This document shows, piece by piece, positions 1 through 7,941 of a stretch of DNA of 64,000 bases. Below the pieces are notes generated by a model. The model saw only the letters and a program-made list of their open reading frames with translations, was not told the DNA's origin and searched no databases. The DNA is from an uncultured Lachnospiraceae bacterium. GTDB lineage: Bacteria > Bacillota > Clostridia > Lachnospirales > Lachnospiraceae. The translations under genes were made by a program, and so were the position numbers. Location of the stretch: contig CAJUKA010000002.1 in assembly GCA_910586585.1 (NCBI GenBank), positions 88,299 to 152,298 on the forward strand. Reading direction: 5' to 3'. Numbering within the stretch: position 1 is the first letter of the stretch; every line of letters starts with the position of its first letter.

Positions 1-198
1 ATTCATGATGGTCAAGATGGATTTGTTTTTCCGTGTGAAAATGAATGTAATCTTGCAGAAAAAATAAAATGGTGTGTGGATAATAGAGATAAATTGCAGG
101 GTTTGGGAGAAAAGGCAAGAAAACTTTATGAAAAATATTTTTCTATGTCAGCTTTTGAAAAGCGACTTTTGGAGATTATACAAGAGGTAATCAAATAA
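1..198 (+). CDS. glycosyltransferase family 4-like, C-terminal end (partial)
   Basis: The window opens inside a gene; frame 1 reads through to a TAA at 196-198. The visible 65 residues contain DGFVFPCENECNLAEKI followed by a basic helix and a KYFSMSAFEKRL tail. This is the usual C-terminal end of GT-B fold (family 4) glycosyltransferases, where the nucleotide-sugar-binding lobe ends with a 'G.l....n...la..i' stretch. It ends 19 nt before the next gene, so the two are probably co-transcribed. The donor and acceptor sugars cannot be read from this fragment. Being next to a HAD-family protein and a pentose-phosphate-epimerase-like gene suggests a capsule or cell-surface glycan cluster (inference). 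Confidence 0.6.
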   Translation: MHDGQDGFVFPCENECNLAEKIKWCVDNRDKLQGLGEKARKLYEKYFSMSAFEKRLLEIIQEVIK

Positions 199-217
199 CA
201 TATAAGAGGTTAAGTAA

Positions 218-2305
218 GTGGGCATAAAGAATTTGTTTGCGGATTATAAATACACAAAAATTGCATTATATGGTTTGGGAACTGAGACAGAAAAGGTATT
301 GAAGGAATTTGCAAAAGACTATGAAATAGTAGGTTTGTTAGACGGTTTTCAGGAAAAAGGCGAATTGTATGGGAAATCGATTATTTCGCTTGATGATGCA
401 ATTAAAAAAGAAGTAAAGCTTATCATTGTGGTAGCGCGTCCAAGTTCCTGCAGAGCGATTGCCAAGAGGATTGGAAATATTTGCAGAAAAAATGAAATTT
501 CTGTAATGGATGTTCGCGGTAGGAATTTACTCTCAGCAGCAAAAGTAGTTTATGATTTTTCTAATACAGAGGGAATGACGAGGGTACAGCTTACAGATAG
601 AATAAAGGAAGCGGATGTTGTTAGCTTTGATTTATTTGATACGCTTGTTATGCGCCAGACTTTACTTTCTGATGATGTTATCAAATTTGTAGATTGCAGG
701 TTGCAAAAACAGGGAATTTATATACAAGATTTTTATAAAAGAAGACTGGCAAGTGAAAAAGAATTATCAAGATACACAGCCCCTACTCTTACAGAAATCT
801 ATAATCATATGTTTAAGAGATCGGAAGAAAGCAGCTCAAAATGGAAGATTACAGCAGAGCAGCTGGCAGATTTAGAATGGAATATTGATTTTGACTTGAT
901 AGTTGCGAGAAAAGAAGTATGCGATATTTTGAAAGAAACGGTTGCAGACAAAAAAAAGGTATATATTGTTTCGGATACATATTATAGCAGAAACCAGTTA
1001 AAAAAAATATTAAAACAATGTGGAATTGTAGAATATACGGATATTTTGGCTTCCAGTGATTATAGAACTGGAAAAACACAAAATTTGTTTAAAATCTTAA
1101 AGGGGAGAGAGAATGAGAAAAAAATTCTTCATATTGGTGATGATATTGTAGCAGATATAGAAAGTGCGCATAGGTTTGAGATAGAAACATACAGACTGTT
1201 CAGTGGATTTGGCTTATTGGAATTAGTGGGGAATTTAGGATTTGCAGATTATATGGATTCATTGTCAGAGCATTTAAAGATAGGATTATTTGTTGCTAAG
1301 ATTTTTAACAGCCCATTCCAATTTGAAACAGAGGATAAGCGTATAACAATTTCAGACGCGTATGATATCGGCTATTTGCTTTGTGCGCCTATGATTAGTG
1401 ATTTCGTCCTTTGGTTTTATAATCAGATAAAAGAACAAAAATATGAAAATATATGGTTTAGTGCAAGAGATGGATATTTAATTAAAAAAATGTATGCATA
1501 TCTTATGAAACAATATAAACAGGAAGATAAGTCAGTGTATTTTCTAGTATCAAGAACAGCAGCGGTACGCGCAGGAATGCAGAATGAAGATGATATAAGA
1601 TATGTAGATGAAATGAAATTTAGCGGTACTTTGGAAGAAAACCTGAAGAAACGGTTTGGAATGAATGCAGAAGATATAATTTGTGAGCCGGTTTCTGATA
1701 ATCAGACTGGACTTTTGAAGTATAAGACAGCAATTATAGAAAATGCCAGAAAAGTATTTGTAAATTATCAAAAATATATTAGAGGACTTAATGTTAATAA
1801 AGGAGATATTGCCTTTTTTGATTTCGTGGCAAAGGGAACCAGCCAGATGTACATACAAAGATTAGTGGAGAATCATTTAAGGGGATACTATTTTCTGCAA
1901 CTTGAACCAGAATATATGAAAGACAAGAAATTAGATATTTGTTCATTTTATTCAGAGGAAGTGGATTGTGCTATTTTTGAAAATTATTATATACTTGAAA
2001 CCTTGCTTACAGCTCCGCATCCTTCTGTGCAGACGGTTGATGAAGTAGGACGGCCTATATATACAGCGGAAACAAGATCTGACAAAGATATATGTTGCTT
2101 TCAAAGGGCACAAAAGGGAATTTTAGATTATTTTAAAATATATATAAGATTATGTTTTGAGGCAAATAAAGCAATAAACAAGTTATTGGATGAATCTTTT
2201 TTGAAACTGATACATGAAGTTAAGATCACAGATATGGATTTTCTAAACCTAGTGGTAGAAGACCCATTCTTTAATAGAATGACAAATGTAACAGATGTAA
2301 TATAA
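218..2305 (+). CDS. large HAD-superfamily protein of a surface polysaccharide cluster
   Basis: 695 residues from a GTG start, with AAGAGGT about 8 nt upstream. The N-terminal ~110 residues look like a Rossmann-type nucleotide-binding segment (IALYGLGTETEKVLKEF, residues 16-32). A HAD hydrolase core follows: motif I DLFDTLV at 138-144, motif II VSDTYYS at 251-257, the motif III Lys at about 286, and motif IV HIGDD at 305-309. Motif I has DxFDT, so both aspartates of a phosphatase-type HAD are present. The ~370-residue C-terminal region contains SARDGYLIKKMY and FFDFVAKGTSQMY and resembles the accessory domain of large HAD proteins often found among glycosyltransferases. The substrate is unknown. 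The gene lies between a glycosyltransferase and an epimerase-like gene, apparently in one operon. Confidence 0.7.
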   Translation: MGIKNLFADYKYTKIALYGLGTETEKVLKEFAKDYEIVGLLDGFQEKGELYGKSIISLDDAIKKEVKLIIVVARPSSCRAIAKRIGNICRKNEISVMDVRGRNLLSAAKVVYDFSNTEGMTRVQLTDRIKEADVVSFDLFDTLVMRQTLLSDDVIKFVDCRLQKQGIYIQDFYKRRLASEKELSRYTAPTLTEIYNHMFKRSEESSSKWKITAEQLADLEWNIDFDLIVARKEVCDILKETVADKKKVYIVSDTYYSRNQLKKILKQCGIVEYTDILASSDYRTGKTQNLFKILKGRENEKKILHIGDDIVADIESAHRFEIETYRLFSGFGLLELVGNLGFADYMDSLSEHLKIGLFVAKIFNSPFQFETEDKRITISDAYDIGYLLCAPMISDFVLWFYNQIKEQKYENIWFSARDGYLIKKMYAYLMKQYKQEDKSVYFLVSRTAAVRAGMQNEDDIRYVDEMKFSGTLEENLKKRFGMNAEDIICEPVSDNQTGLLKYKTAIIENARKVFVNYQKYIRGLNVNKGDIAFFDFVAKGTSQMYIQRLVENHLRGYYFLQLEPEYMKDKKLDICSFYSEEVDCAIFENYYILETLLTAPHPSVQTVDEVGRPIYTAETRSDKDICCFQRAQKGILDYFKIYIRLCFEANKAINKLLDESFLKLIHEVKITDMDFLNLVVEDPFFNRMTNVTDVI

Positions 2306-2340
2306 ATTTGTAGAAAAGTAAACTACAGGAAAGGATACAA

Positions 2341-3009
2341 ATGACTCTAGAACTGACGGCATCAATGATGTGTGCAAATTATGGAAACCTGGAAAAAGAG
2401 GTCAAAGAACTGGATAAGGGAGGTATTGACTCTTTTCATATAGATATTATGGATGGGCGTTTTGTGCCTAACTATGCGATGTCGCTGAATGATTTGAAAT
2501 ACATAGCCGGCGCGACAAAAAAACCGCTTGATGTGCATTTGATGATTGAGCATCCAAACAATAATGTACAGCTCTTTTTAAAAAATCTGCGTCCGAATGA
2601 TACCGTCTATATTCATCCAGAGGCAGAGTATCACCCATCTACAACGCTGCAAAAGATTATAGATGCAGGTATGGTGCCTGGGATTGCAATTAATCCAGGA
2701 ACAAGTGTGGAGACTGTCTATGAGATGCTGCGTATTGTCAAAAAAGTGTTGGTTATGACGGTCAATCCTGGAAATGCAGGACAAATGTATATGCCTTATG
2801 TCGGGAAGAAAATAACAAGACTGCTGCTTTTAAAGGAGGAGATGGGCTTCAAGACATACTGGGACGGCGCATGTAGTGCAGATAAAATCCTTAAGTTTGC
2901 ACCAAGAGGAATGAATGGATTTGTACTTGGCACAACGATACTGTTTGGGAAGAACAGACCCTACAAAGAAACACTTCAGGAAATTCGTGATTACAGCAGC
3001 GCATGGTAA
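2341..3009 (+). CDS. ribulose-phosphate 3-epimerase family protein
   Basis: 222 residues, TIM-barrel epimerase of the ribulose-5-phosphate 3-epimerase family, preceded by AGGAAAGG 7 nt from the ATG. The metal and catalytic positions are recognisable: HIDIMDGRFVPN (His and Asp of strand 2), DVHLMIEHP (His), MTVNPGNAGQ (family 'NPGF.GQ' phosphate loop with Phe replaced by Asn), and YWDGACS in place of the usual 'DGGI' end. The altered NPGN and DGA signatures, and its place at the end of a glycan cluster rather than next to transketolase, suggest a paralogue acting on a related ketose or sugar phosphate for surface polymer synthesis (inference). A strong terminator follows, so it is probably the last gene of its operon. 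Confidence 0.75.
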   Translation: MTLELTASMMCANYGNLEKEVKELDKGGIDSFHIDIMDGRFVPNYAMSLNDLKYIAGATKKPLDVHLMIEHPNNNVQLFLKNLRPNDTVYIHPEAEYHPSTTLQKIIDAGMVPGIAINPGTSVETVYEMLRIVKKVLVMTVNPGNAGQMYMPYVGKKITRLLLLKEEMGFKTYWDGACSADKILKFAPRGMNGFVLGTTILFGKNRPYKETLQEIRDYSSAW

Positions 3010-3058
3010 TAGGTCTAGTCTTATTGCTTAGTTGATATGGAAAATAAAAATAGGGAAT

Positions 3059-3108
3059 CCTGATATAAGTAGATAGTTCGTTACTTATATCAGGGTTTTC
3101 GTTTTTAT
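3059..3108 (+). terminator. rho-independent terminator after the polysaccharide cluster
   Basis: A perfect 13-bp stem (3059-3071 pairing with 3082-3094, left arm CCTGATATAAGTA) with a 10-nt loop is followed by TTTTCGTTTTTA. It closes the upstream cluster and separates it from potA. Confidence 0.9.
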
Positions 3109-3213
3109 TGGTTTTCCTGCGATTTTTGTAGAAATTATGTGAAGTTTATGATACACTATAAAACGATACATTTTATAAACGAGAATATATAAGGAACATG
3201 AGGAGGATTGGCG

Positions 3214-4662
3214 TTGAACAAAAATACTTTAAAGGAAAACATTATTGAGTTAAGGCATATCAGCCGTACTTTTGATGACGGTTTCCGCGTTGTTGAAGAT
3301 TTTAATTTAACGGTTCAAAGGGGAGAATTTGTCACGTTTTTGGGTCCTTCTGGATGCGGCAAAACCACAACGCTTCGTATGATAGCAGGTTTTGATAAAC
3401 CTACAGAAGGTGAGCTATTATTAAATGGTGAGGATATTAGGGATTTACCGCCTAATAAGCGGCCTATTAATACAGTTTTTCAACGATATGCGCTGTTTCC
3501 TCACCTAAATGTATTTGATAATGTTGCATTTGGATTGAAGCTGAAAAAACTTCCTAGAGCTGAAATTGTGAAAAAGGTTGGAAAAGCTTTGGAAATGGTT
3601 GACCTTGAAGATTTTGAGGATCGCAAGATACAGACACTTTCTGGCGGGCAGCAGCAGCGGATCGCGATAGCGAGAGCTTTGGTGAATGAGCCGGAAATAC
3701 TGCTGCTTGACGAGCCATTAGGCGCTTTGGATCTCAAGATGAGAAAAGAAATGCAGCTTGAGTTGAAAAATATGCATCATCAGCTCGGAATCACATTTAT
3801 CTATGTGACACACGATCAGGAAGAAGCACTAACAATGTCTGATAAGATTGTTGTTATGTCAGAAGGAAAAATTCAACAGATTGGCACACCAGAGGATATC
3901 TATAATGAACCGAAAAATGCGTTTGTTGCGGATTTTATTGGCGACAGCAATATTTTTAGCGGTATTATGACAGGAAAATGCAAAGTCCGTTTTTGCGGAG
4001 CAGAGTTTGAATGCGTGGATGACGTAGAACATGGTACAATGATTGACGCAGTGGTAAGGCCGGAGGATGTGACAATTACCACTCCGGAACAAGGTACGAT
4101 TAAGGGCGTTGTGACGTCTGTTATTTTTAAAGGCGTGCATTATGAAATTGCGGTACAGTCAGGGAAAAATGAAATTGTGATACAATCTACTAGAAAAGCT
4201 GTGCTCAATGCCAATGTAGGGTTGTGTATCGAGCCAGAAGGAATTCATATTATGCTGGCAGAAGATACAATAAACCGTATTGAATCTGGGGTGGACAAGG
4301 AGTATAAATTGAATTTTCTGGGCGGACTGCTTGATTGCGACATTACATCCGTGATACCAGGAACTTCTTTCAATACAGGTGGTGTGCTTGTAGATGCGCA
4401 CGGTGATGAGATAGAGCCAGCTAAAATCAAGGTGATTGTGTCCGTGAAACCAGAAGATATCACAATGAGCGACGACAAAGAGGAGGGTATTGTGAGAGGG
4501 CATATTATCAATCTGATTTATAAAGGGGATCATTATAGTTATGTGGTGCGGACCGAGGAGGATGAAGACTTTATTGTAGATGACGAGTATCTGTGGAATA
4601 TGGATGATTATGTAAGTCTTGTGATTCCTAAGGATAAATTTCATTATGCACTCAAAAAATAA
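3214..4662 (+). CDS. potA: spermidine/putrescine ABC transporter ATPase PotA (two TOBE-like repeats)
   Basis: Energises polyamine uptake with the PotBC channel encoded just downstream. From an AGGAGG at 3201-3206 the TTG at 3214 has normal spacing (7 nt), while the in-frame TTG at 3208 is only 1 nt away, so 3214 is preferred (482 aa). The ATPase domain shows Walker A GPSGCGKTT (about 44-52), Q-loop FQRYALFPH, signature LSGGQQQR (about 142-149), Walker B ILLLDEP and H-loop THDQEE. The family is usually 350-380 aa. Here the C-terminal part carries two TOBE-like modules, aligned by VRPEDVTI...IKGVVTSVIFKGVHY and VKPEDITM...VRGHIINLIYKGDHY, suggesting an internal duplication. Specificity is inferred from potBCD, in the same orientation with short gaps. 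Confidence 0.93.
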   Translation: MNKNTLKENIIELRHISRTFDDGFRVVEDFNLTVQRGEFVTFLGPSGCGKTTTLRMIAGFDKPTEGELLLNGEDIRDLPPNKRPINTVFQRYALFPHLNVFDNVAFGLKLKKLPRAEIVKKVGKALEMVDLEDFEDRKIQTLSGGQQQRIAIARALVNEPEILLLDEPLGALDLKMRKEMQLELKNMHHQLGITFIYVTHDQEEALTMSDKIVVMSEGKIQQIGTPEDIYNEPKNAFVADFIGDSNIFSGIMTGKCKVRFCGAEFECVDDVEHGTMIDAVVRPEDVTITTPEQGTIKGVVTSVIFKGVHYEIAVQSGKNEIVIQSTRKAVLNANVGLCIEPEGIHIMLAEDTINRIESGVDKEYKLNFLGGLLDCDITSVIPGTSFNTGGVLVDAHGDEIEPAKIKVIVSVKPEDITMSDDKEEGIVRGHIINLIYKGDHYSYVVRTEEDEDFIVDDEYLWNMDDYVSLVIPKDKFHYALKK

Positions 4663-4786
4663 TGATTTGTATGGAGTGAAACGTTCAGAAATAGAAATTA
4701 TATTACGATAGGCTCTTGGAGTTTCTTTGTGCCTGATGCTGCAAGGAAATTCTGGAAGCCTGTCATAGATAAATGGAGGAGAATGG

Positions 4787-5593
4787 ATGGGTAAAATTCG
4801 TTTTCAACGGTCCCAGCTCTGCATACCATATGGGGTCTTTTTGGTATGTTTTGTATTGGCGCCGTTACTTGTGATTATATACTATGCATTTACCAATGGT
4901 GAGGGGCATTTCACATTTGAAAATCTGATTGGTTTTTTCTCTAGCCCAAATACAATTGGTACGCTTTTGTACAGCTTTGGCATAGCTGTGGTAACGACTT
5001 GCACATGCCTTATGCTGGCTTATCCGATTGCATATATATTGGCAAGAAGTCATTTTAAACATAAATCTGTGATACTGATGATTTTTGTGATGCCAATGTG
5101 GATCAATTTTACACTCAGAATTACGGCGCTTAAGGAAATTCTTACAATTATAGAAGGAAATCTTTCCTATCATCCTTTTTTGAATACGATAATAGGCATG
5201 ACATATGATTTTCTGCCATTTATGATTTTGCCGATATATACAACACTTTTAAAGCTTGACAATACACTTCTGGAGGCGGCATCTGATCTTGGTGCGGATA
5301 CAGTGCGAACGTTCATTAAAGTGACGCTGCCATTATCGGTTCCAGGAATTATAAGTGGAATTGTAATGGTATTTCTGCCATCTATGACAAACTATGTCGT
5401 ATTGGACATGCTTTATAATAGCACGTATATAATGGGCAGTCTGATAGGTGCGTATTTTAGTGCATATGACTGGCATAATGGCTCAATGATCGCATTGATT
5501 TTATTGATGATTATCTTTGTATTTACATTGTTTACAAACCGTTATGCAGATGAAGACGCAGGCAGCAGCAGGGGAGGTATGATTCGACAATGA
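4787..5593 (+). CDS. potB: spermidine/putrescine ABC transporter permease PotB
   Basis: 268 residues with six predicted membrane segments, the first at about residues 14-35 (YGVFLVCFVLAPLLVIIYYA). The cytoplasmic EAA loop that docks the ATPase is clear: EAASDLGADTVRTF followed by the LPLSVPGIISG helix. GGAGGA lies 6 nt before the ATG. An ATG four bases upstream opens a frame that stops at once, so the start is secure. Its stop overlaps the potC start by 4 nt (ATGA), typical of coupled translation. A 124-nt gap separates it from potA with no evident terminator, so one potABCD transcript is likely. Confidence 0.93.
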   Translation: MGKIRFQRSQLCIPYGVFLVCFVLAPLLVIIYYAFTNGEGHFTFENLIGFFSSPNTIGTLLYSFGIAVVTTCTCLMLAYPIAYILARSHFKHKSVILMIFVMPMWINFTLRITALKEILTIIEGNLSYHPFLNTIIGMTYDFLPFMILPIYTTLLKLDNTLLEAASDLGADTVRTFIKVTLPLSVPGIISGIVMVFLPSMTNYVVLDMLYNSTYIMGSLIGAYFSAYDWHNGSMIALILLMIIFVFTLFTNRYADEDAGSSRGGMIRQ

Positions 5594-6405
5594 AAAAAAC
5601 AATCAGTACAATCTTCATTGGAATAATGGCGGTAATATTATACCTTCCAATTTTTATGCTGGCAGTGTATAGTTTTACGGATTCTGCGAACATTGGTGCA
5701 ATCCATGGCTTTTCTATGCAAAATTATGTGACATTGTTTACAAAACCGGAATTGCGGGAAATGATAGCAGGAACGCTGGTTCTGGCGTTTGGATCGGCAT
5801 TTTTATCAACGATATTGGGTACATTAGGAGCAGTAGGCGTATTTTATTCAGGCAGGTTTGGGAATATGATTGTTGGGCCGCTCAATCAGGTGCCTGTAGT
5901 AAATGCAGAAGTGGTAACTGCGTTTTCGCTGTGCATTCTTTTGATAGGGGTTTGCGGCGTGGATAAAAGCAGTTTTGTCTCGCTGCTGATAGGTCATACT
6001 ATATTAGAATCACCTTTTATCTATTTGTCCGTAGTACCAAAACTCAAACAGATGGATAACAGTCTCTATGAAGCTGCGCTTGATTTGGGAGCTTCTCCGG
6101 CTGTAGCGCTCCGGCGCGTAGTTCTTCCGCAGATTTTTCCTGGTGTTGTTTCTGGATTTGCGCTGGCTGTTACGCTGTCACTAGATGATTATTTTATCAC
6201 AAGTTATACAAAACCCGCCACATTTGATACGATCAGCACATATGTAGTTAACGCGACAAGAGGTTCCCAGACGGAGATAAAAACAGCGCTGTGGGCGCTT
6301 TCTACACTTATCTTCGTAATTGTTGTGCTACTGGTGGTGATAATGAATGTAACAGAAAACAAGAATGAAAAGAAAGCAGGTGCAGACAATGAAAAAAATA
6401 GATAA
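5590..6405 (+). CDS. potC: spermidine/putrescine ABC transporter permease PotC
   Basis: 271 residues with six predicted membrane helices and the EAA motif EAALDLGASPAVALRR followed by VVLPQIFPGVVSG, as in PotC. The LSLDDYFITSY stretch after it is highly typical of PotC-type permeases. It begins inside the last codons of potB (ATGA overlap) and its 3' end overlaps the 5' region of potD by 17 nt if the downstream start at 6389 is used. PotB and PotC form the heteromeric channel for polyamines delivered by PotD. The charged tail (ENKNEKKAGADNEKNR) is cytoplasmic. Confidence 0.93.
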   Translation: MKKTISTIFIGIMAVILYLPIFMLAVYSFTDSANIGAIHGFSMQNYVTLFTKPELREMIAGTLVLAFGSAFLSTILGTLGAVGVFYSGRFGNMIVGPLNQVPVVNAEVVTAFSLCILLIGVCGVDKSSFVSLLIGHTILESPFIYLSVVPKLKQMDNSLYEAALDLGASPAVALRRVVLPQIFPGVVSGFALAVTLSLDDYFITSYTKPATFDTISTYVVNATRGSQTEIKTALWALSTLIFVIVVLLVVIMNVTENKNEKKAGADNEKNR

Positions 6406-7873
6406 GATTATATTTGGATTTGCTGCAGTAGCTGTATCTTGGGGATTTTTTGGTCAATCAGTTTGTGCAGATGAGGCATCTGTGACATTAAGAGTGTGCA
6501 ATTGGGAGGAATATATTGATCTTGGAGAATGGGACGAGGAGGAGGCCATTGAGCTTGAAAATGGCAAGGTAATTCTTGGAGAGAGACCATTATATGAAGA
6601 TTTTGAGGATTGGTACAAAGAAACGTATGGAAAAGAAGTACATGTGGAGTATTCTTGTTTTGGCACCAATGAGGATCTTTATAACCAGCTAAACATGGGG
6701 GATACATATGATTTGGTGTGTCCTTCTGAATATATGATCATGAAGCTGATAGCGGAGGACAGACTTTGGCCATATTCTGACAGTTTTTATGACAAGAGCA
6801 ACGAAAACAATTTTTATATTCAGAATGTGTCGCCCTATATTTACAAAACCCTTGCAGAAAATGAGATAAACGGCGAGAGTTGGGGAAAATATGCCGCAGG
6901 ATATATGTGGGGGGTTACAGGTGTTTTGTACAATCCGGCGCTTGTGACAGAGGAGGAGGCTTCCACATGGAAAATATTTGGCAATTCTAAATTTCGCAGG
7001 CAAGTGACACTCAAGGACAATGTGCGTGATTCGTATTTCGCGGCACTTGGGATTTTGAAGGCAGATACCCTGTTGGATGAAAACTTTGTCAATGCGCCCG
7101 ATTACGCCCAAAAGCTTGAAGATATGATGAATGATGTAGACCCGGAGACAATTGACGCTGCAAAAAATCTTTTGGATGACTTGATGGACAATGTGTATTC
7201 TCTTGAAACAGACAGCGGAAAAGCAGATATGATCACAGGAAAGATTGTGGCAAATTATCAATGGTCAGGAGACGCAGTATATGCTATGGATCAGGCGGAT
7301 GAGGATGATTTTGAGCTGAGATTTGCAGTTCCTAAAGAGAGCACAAATCTTTGGTTTGATGGCTGGGTAATGTTAAAAAGCGGAATTGATGGTGATGCGG
7401 ACAGACAACATGCAGCAGAAGCTTTTGTGAATTATATGTCAATGACAGAAAACGCAGTCAGAAATATGTACTATATTGGCTATACGTCATCTATTTCTGG
7501 AACATCTCAAGATGATACCATCTATGAATATGCAAAATGGTGCTATGCTTCTGATGAGGAAGAGGAGGAGCTTACAAGCTATCCGCTTGGCTACTTTTTC
7601 AGTGGGGATGCAGCAGACGAAAACTATGTCCTGAAGACAGCGGGCAATCAGACAGGCAGACAGCTTTTTGCACAATATCCGCCGCAGGAGGTTATGGAAA
7701 GAACAGCGATAATGCGCTATTTTGATAAAGATACCAATAAGGCAATCAACAGAATGTGGATCGATGTGCGTTGTTTTGATATCAATGATGTACCTATTGC
7801 GGTATGGATGATAGTATTAGCAGTGCTGCTTGTGCTGGTGGGAGTTGTTTATTACAAAAGCAAAAAAGCCTAA
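6389..7873 (+). CDS. potD: polyamine-binding protein PotD with C-terminal membrane anchor
   Basis: Extracytoplasmic spermidine/putrescine-binding component. An in-frame ATG at 6365 exists, but the ATG at 6389 directly gives a signal peptide (MKKIDKIIFGFAAVAVSWGF...) and follows AGCAGGTG, so 6389 is chosen (494 aa). Family hallmarks: LRVCNWEEYI at the mature N-terminus, the YDLVCPSEYM strand, the NYQWSGDA stretch and AVPKES.NLWFDGW, which lines the ligand pocket. There is no lipobox before the only Cys near the cleavage site (SVCADE). Instead the protein ends with a hydrophobic helix (VWMIVLAVLLVLVGVVYY) and KSKKA, implying C-terminal anchoring instead of the usual lipoprotein tether. At ~490 aa it is longer than typical PotD (~350) because of insertions such as the acidic region near the N-terminus. 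Confidence 0.9.
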   Translation: MKKIDKIIFGFAAVAVSWGFFGQSVCADEASVTLRVCNWEEYIDLGEWDEEEAIELENGKVILGERPLYEDFEDWYKETYGKEVHVEYSCFGTNEDLYNQLNMGDTYDLVCPSEYMIMKLIAEDRLWPYSDSFYDKSNENNFYIQNVSPYIYKTLAENEINGESWGKYAAGYMWGVTGVLYNPALVTEEEASTWKIFGNSKFRRQVTLKDNVRDSYFAALGILKADTLLDENFVNAPDYAQKLEDMMNDVDPETIDAAKNLLDDLMDNVYSLETDSGKADMITGKIVANYQWSGDAVYAMDQADEDDFELRFAVPKESTNLWFDGWVMLKSGIDGDADRQHAAEAFVNYMSMTENAVRNMYYIGYTSSISGTSQDDTIYEYAKWCYASDEEEEELTSYPLGYFFSGDAADENYVLKTAGNQTGRQLFAQYPPQEVMERTAIMRYFDKDTNKAINRMWIDVRCFDINDVPIAVWMIVLAVLLVLVGVVYYKSKKA

Positions 7874-7878
7874 ATTCA

Positions 7879-7908
7879 TGGACAATTGCCACAGGATTGT
7901 GTTATAAT
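7879..7908 (+). promoter_or_regulatory. sigma-A type promoter for lepA
   Basis: TGGACA (7879-7884), an 18-nt spacer and a perfect TATAAT (7903-7908), 33 nt before the lepA start codon and just after the potD stop. Confidence 0.65.
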
Positions 7909-7941
7909 CGTGTAACAATTTTACCTTTTTGGAGGAAAGCA

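Noticed and set aside
7804..7941. 46-residue N-terminal extension of LepA
   Set aside because: It overlaps potD and the lepA promoter, and a strong ribosome site marks 7942.
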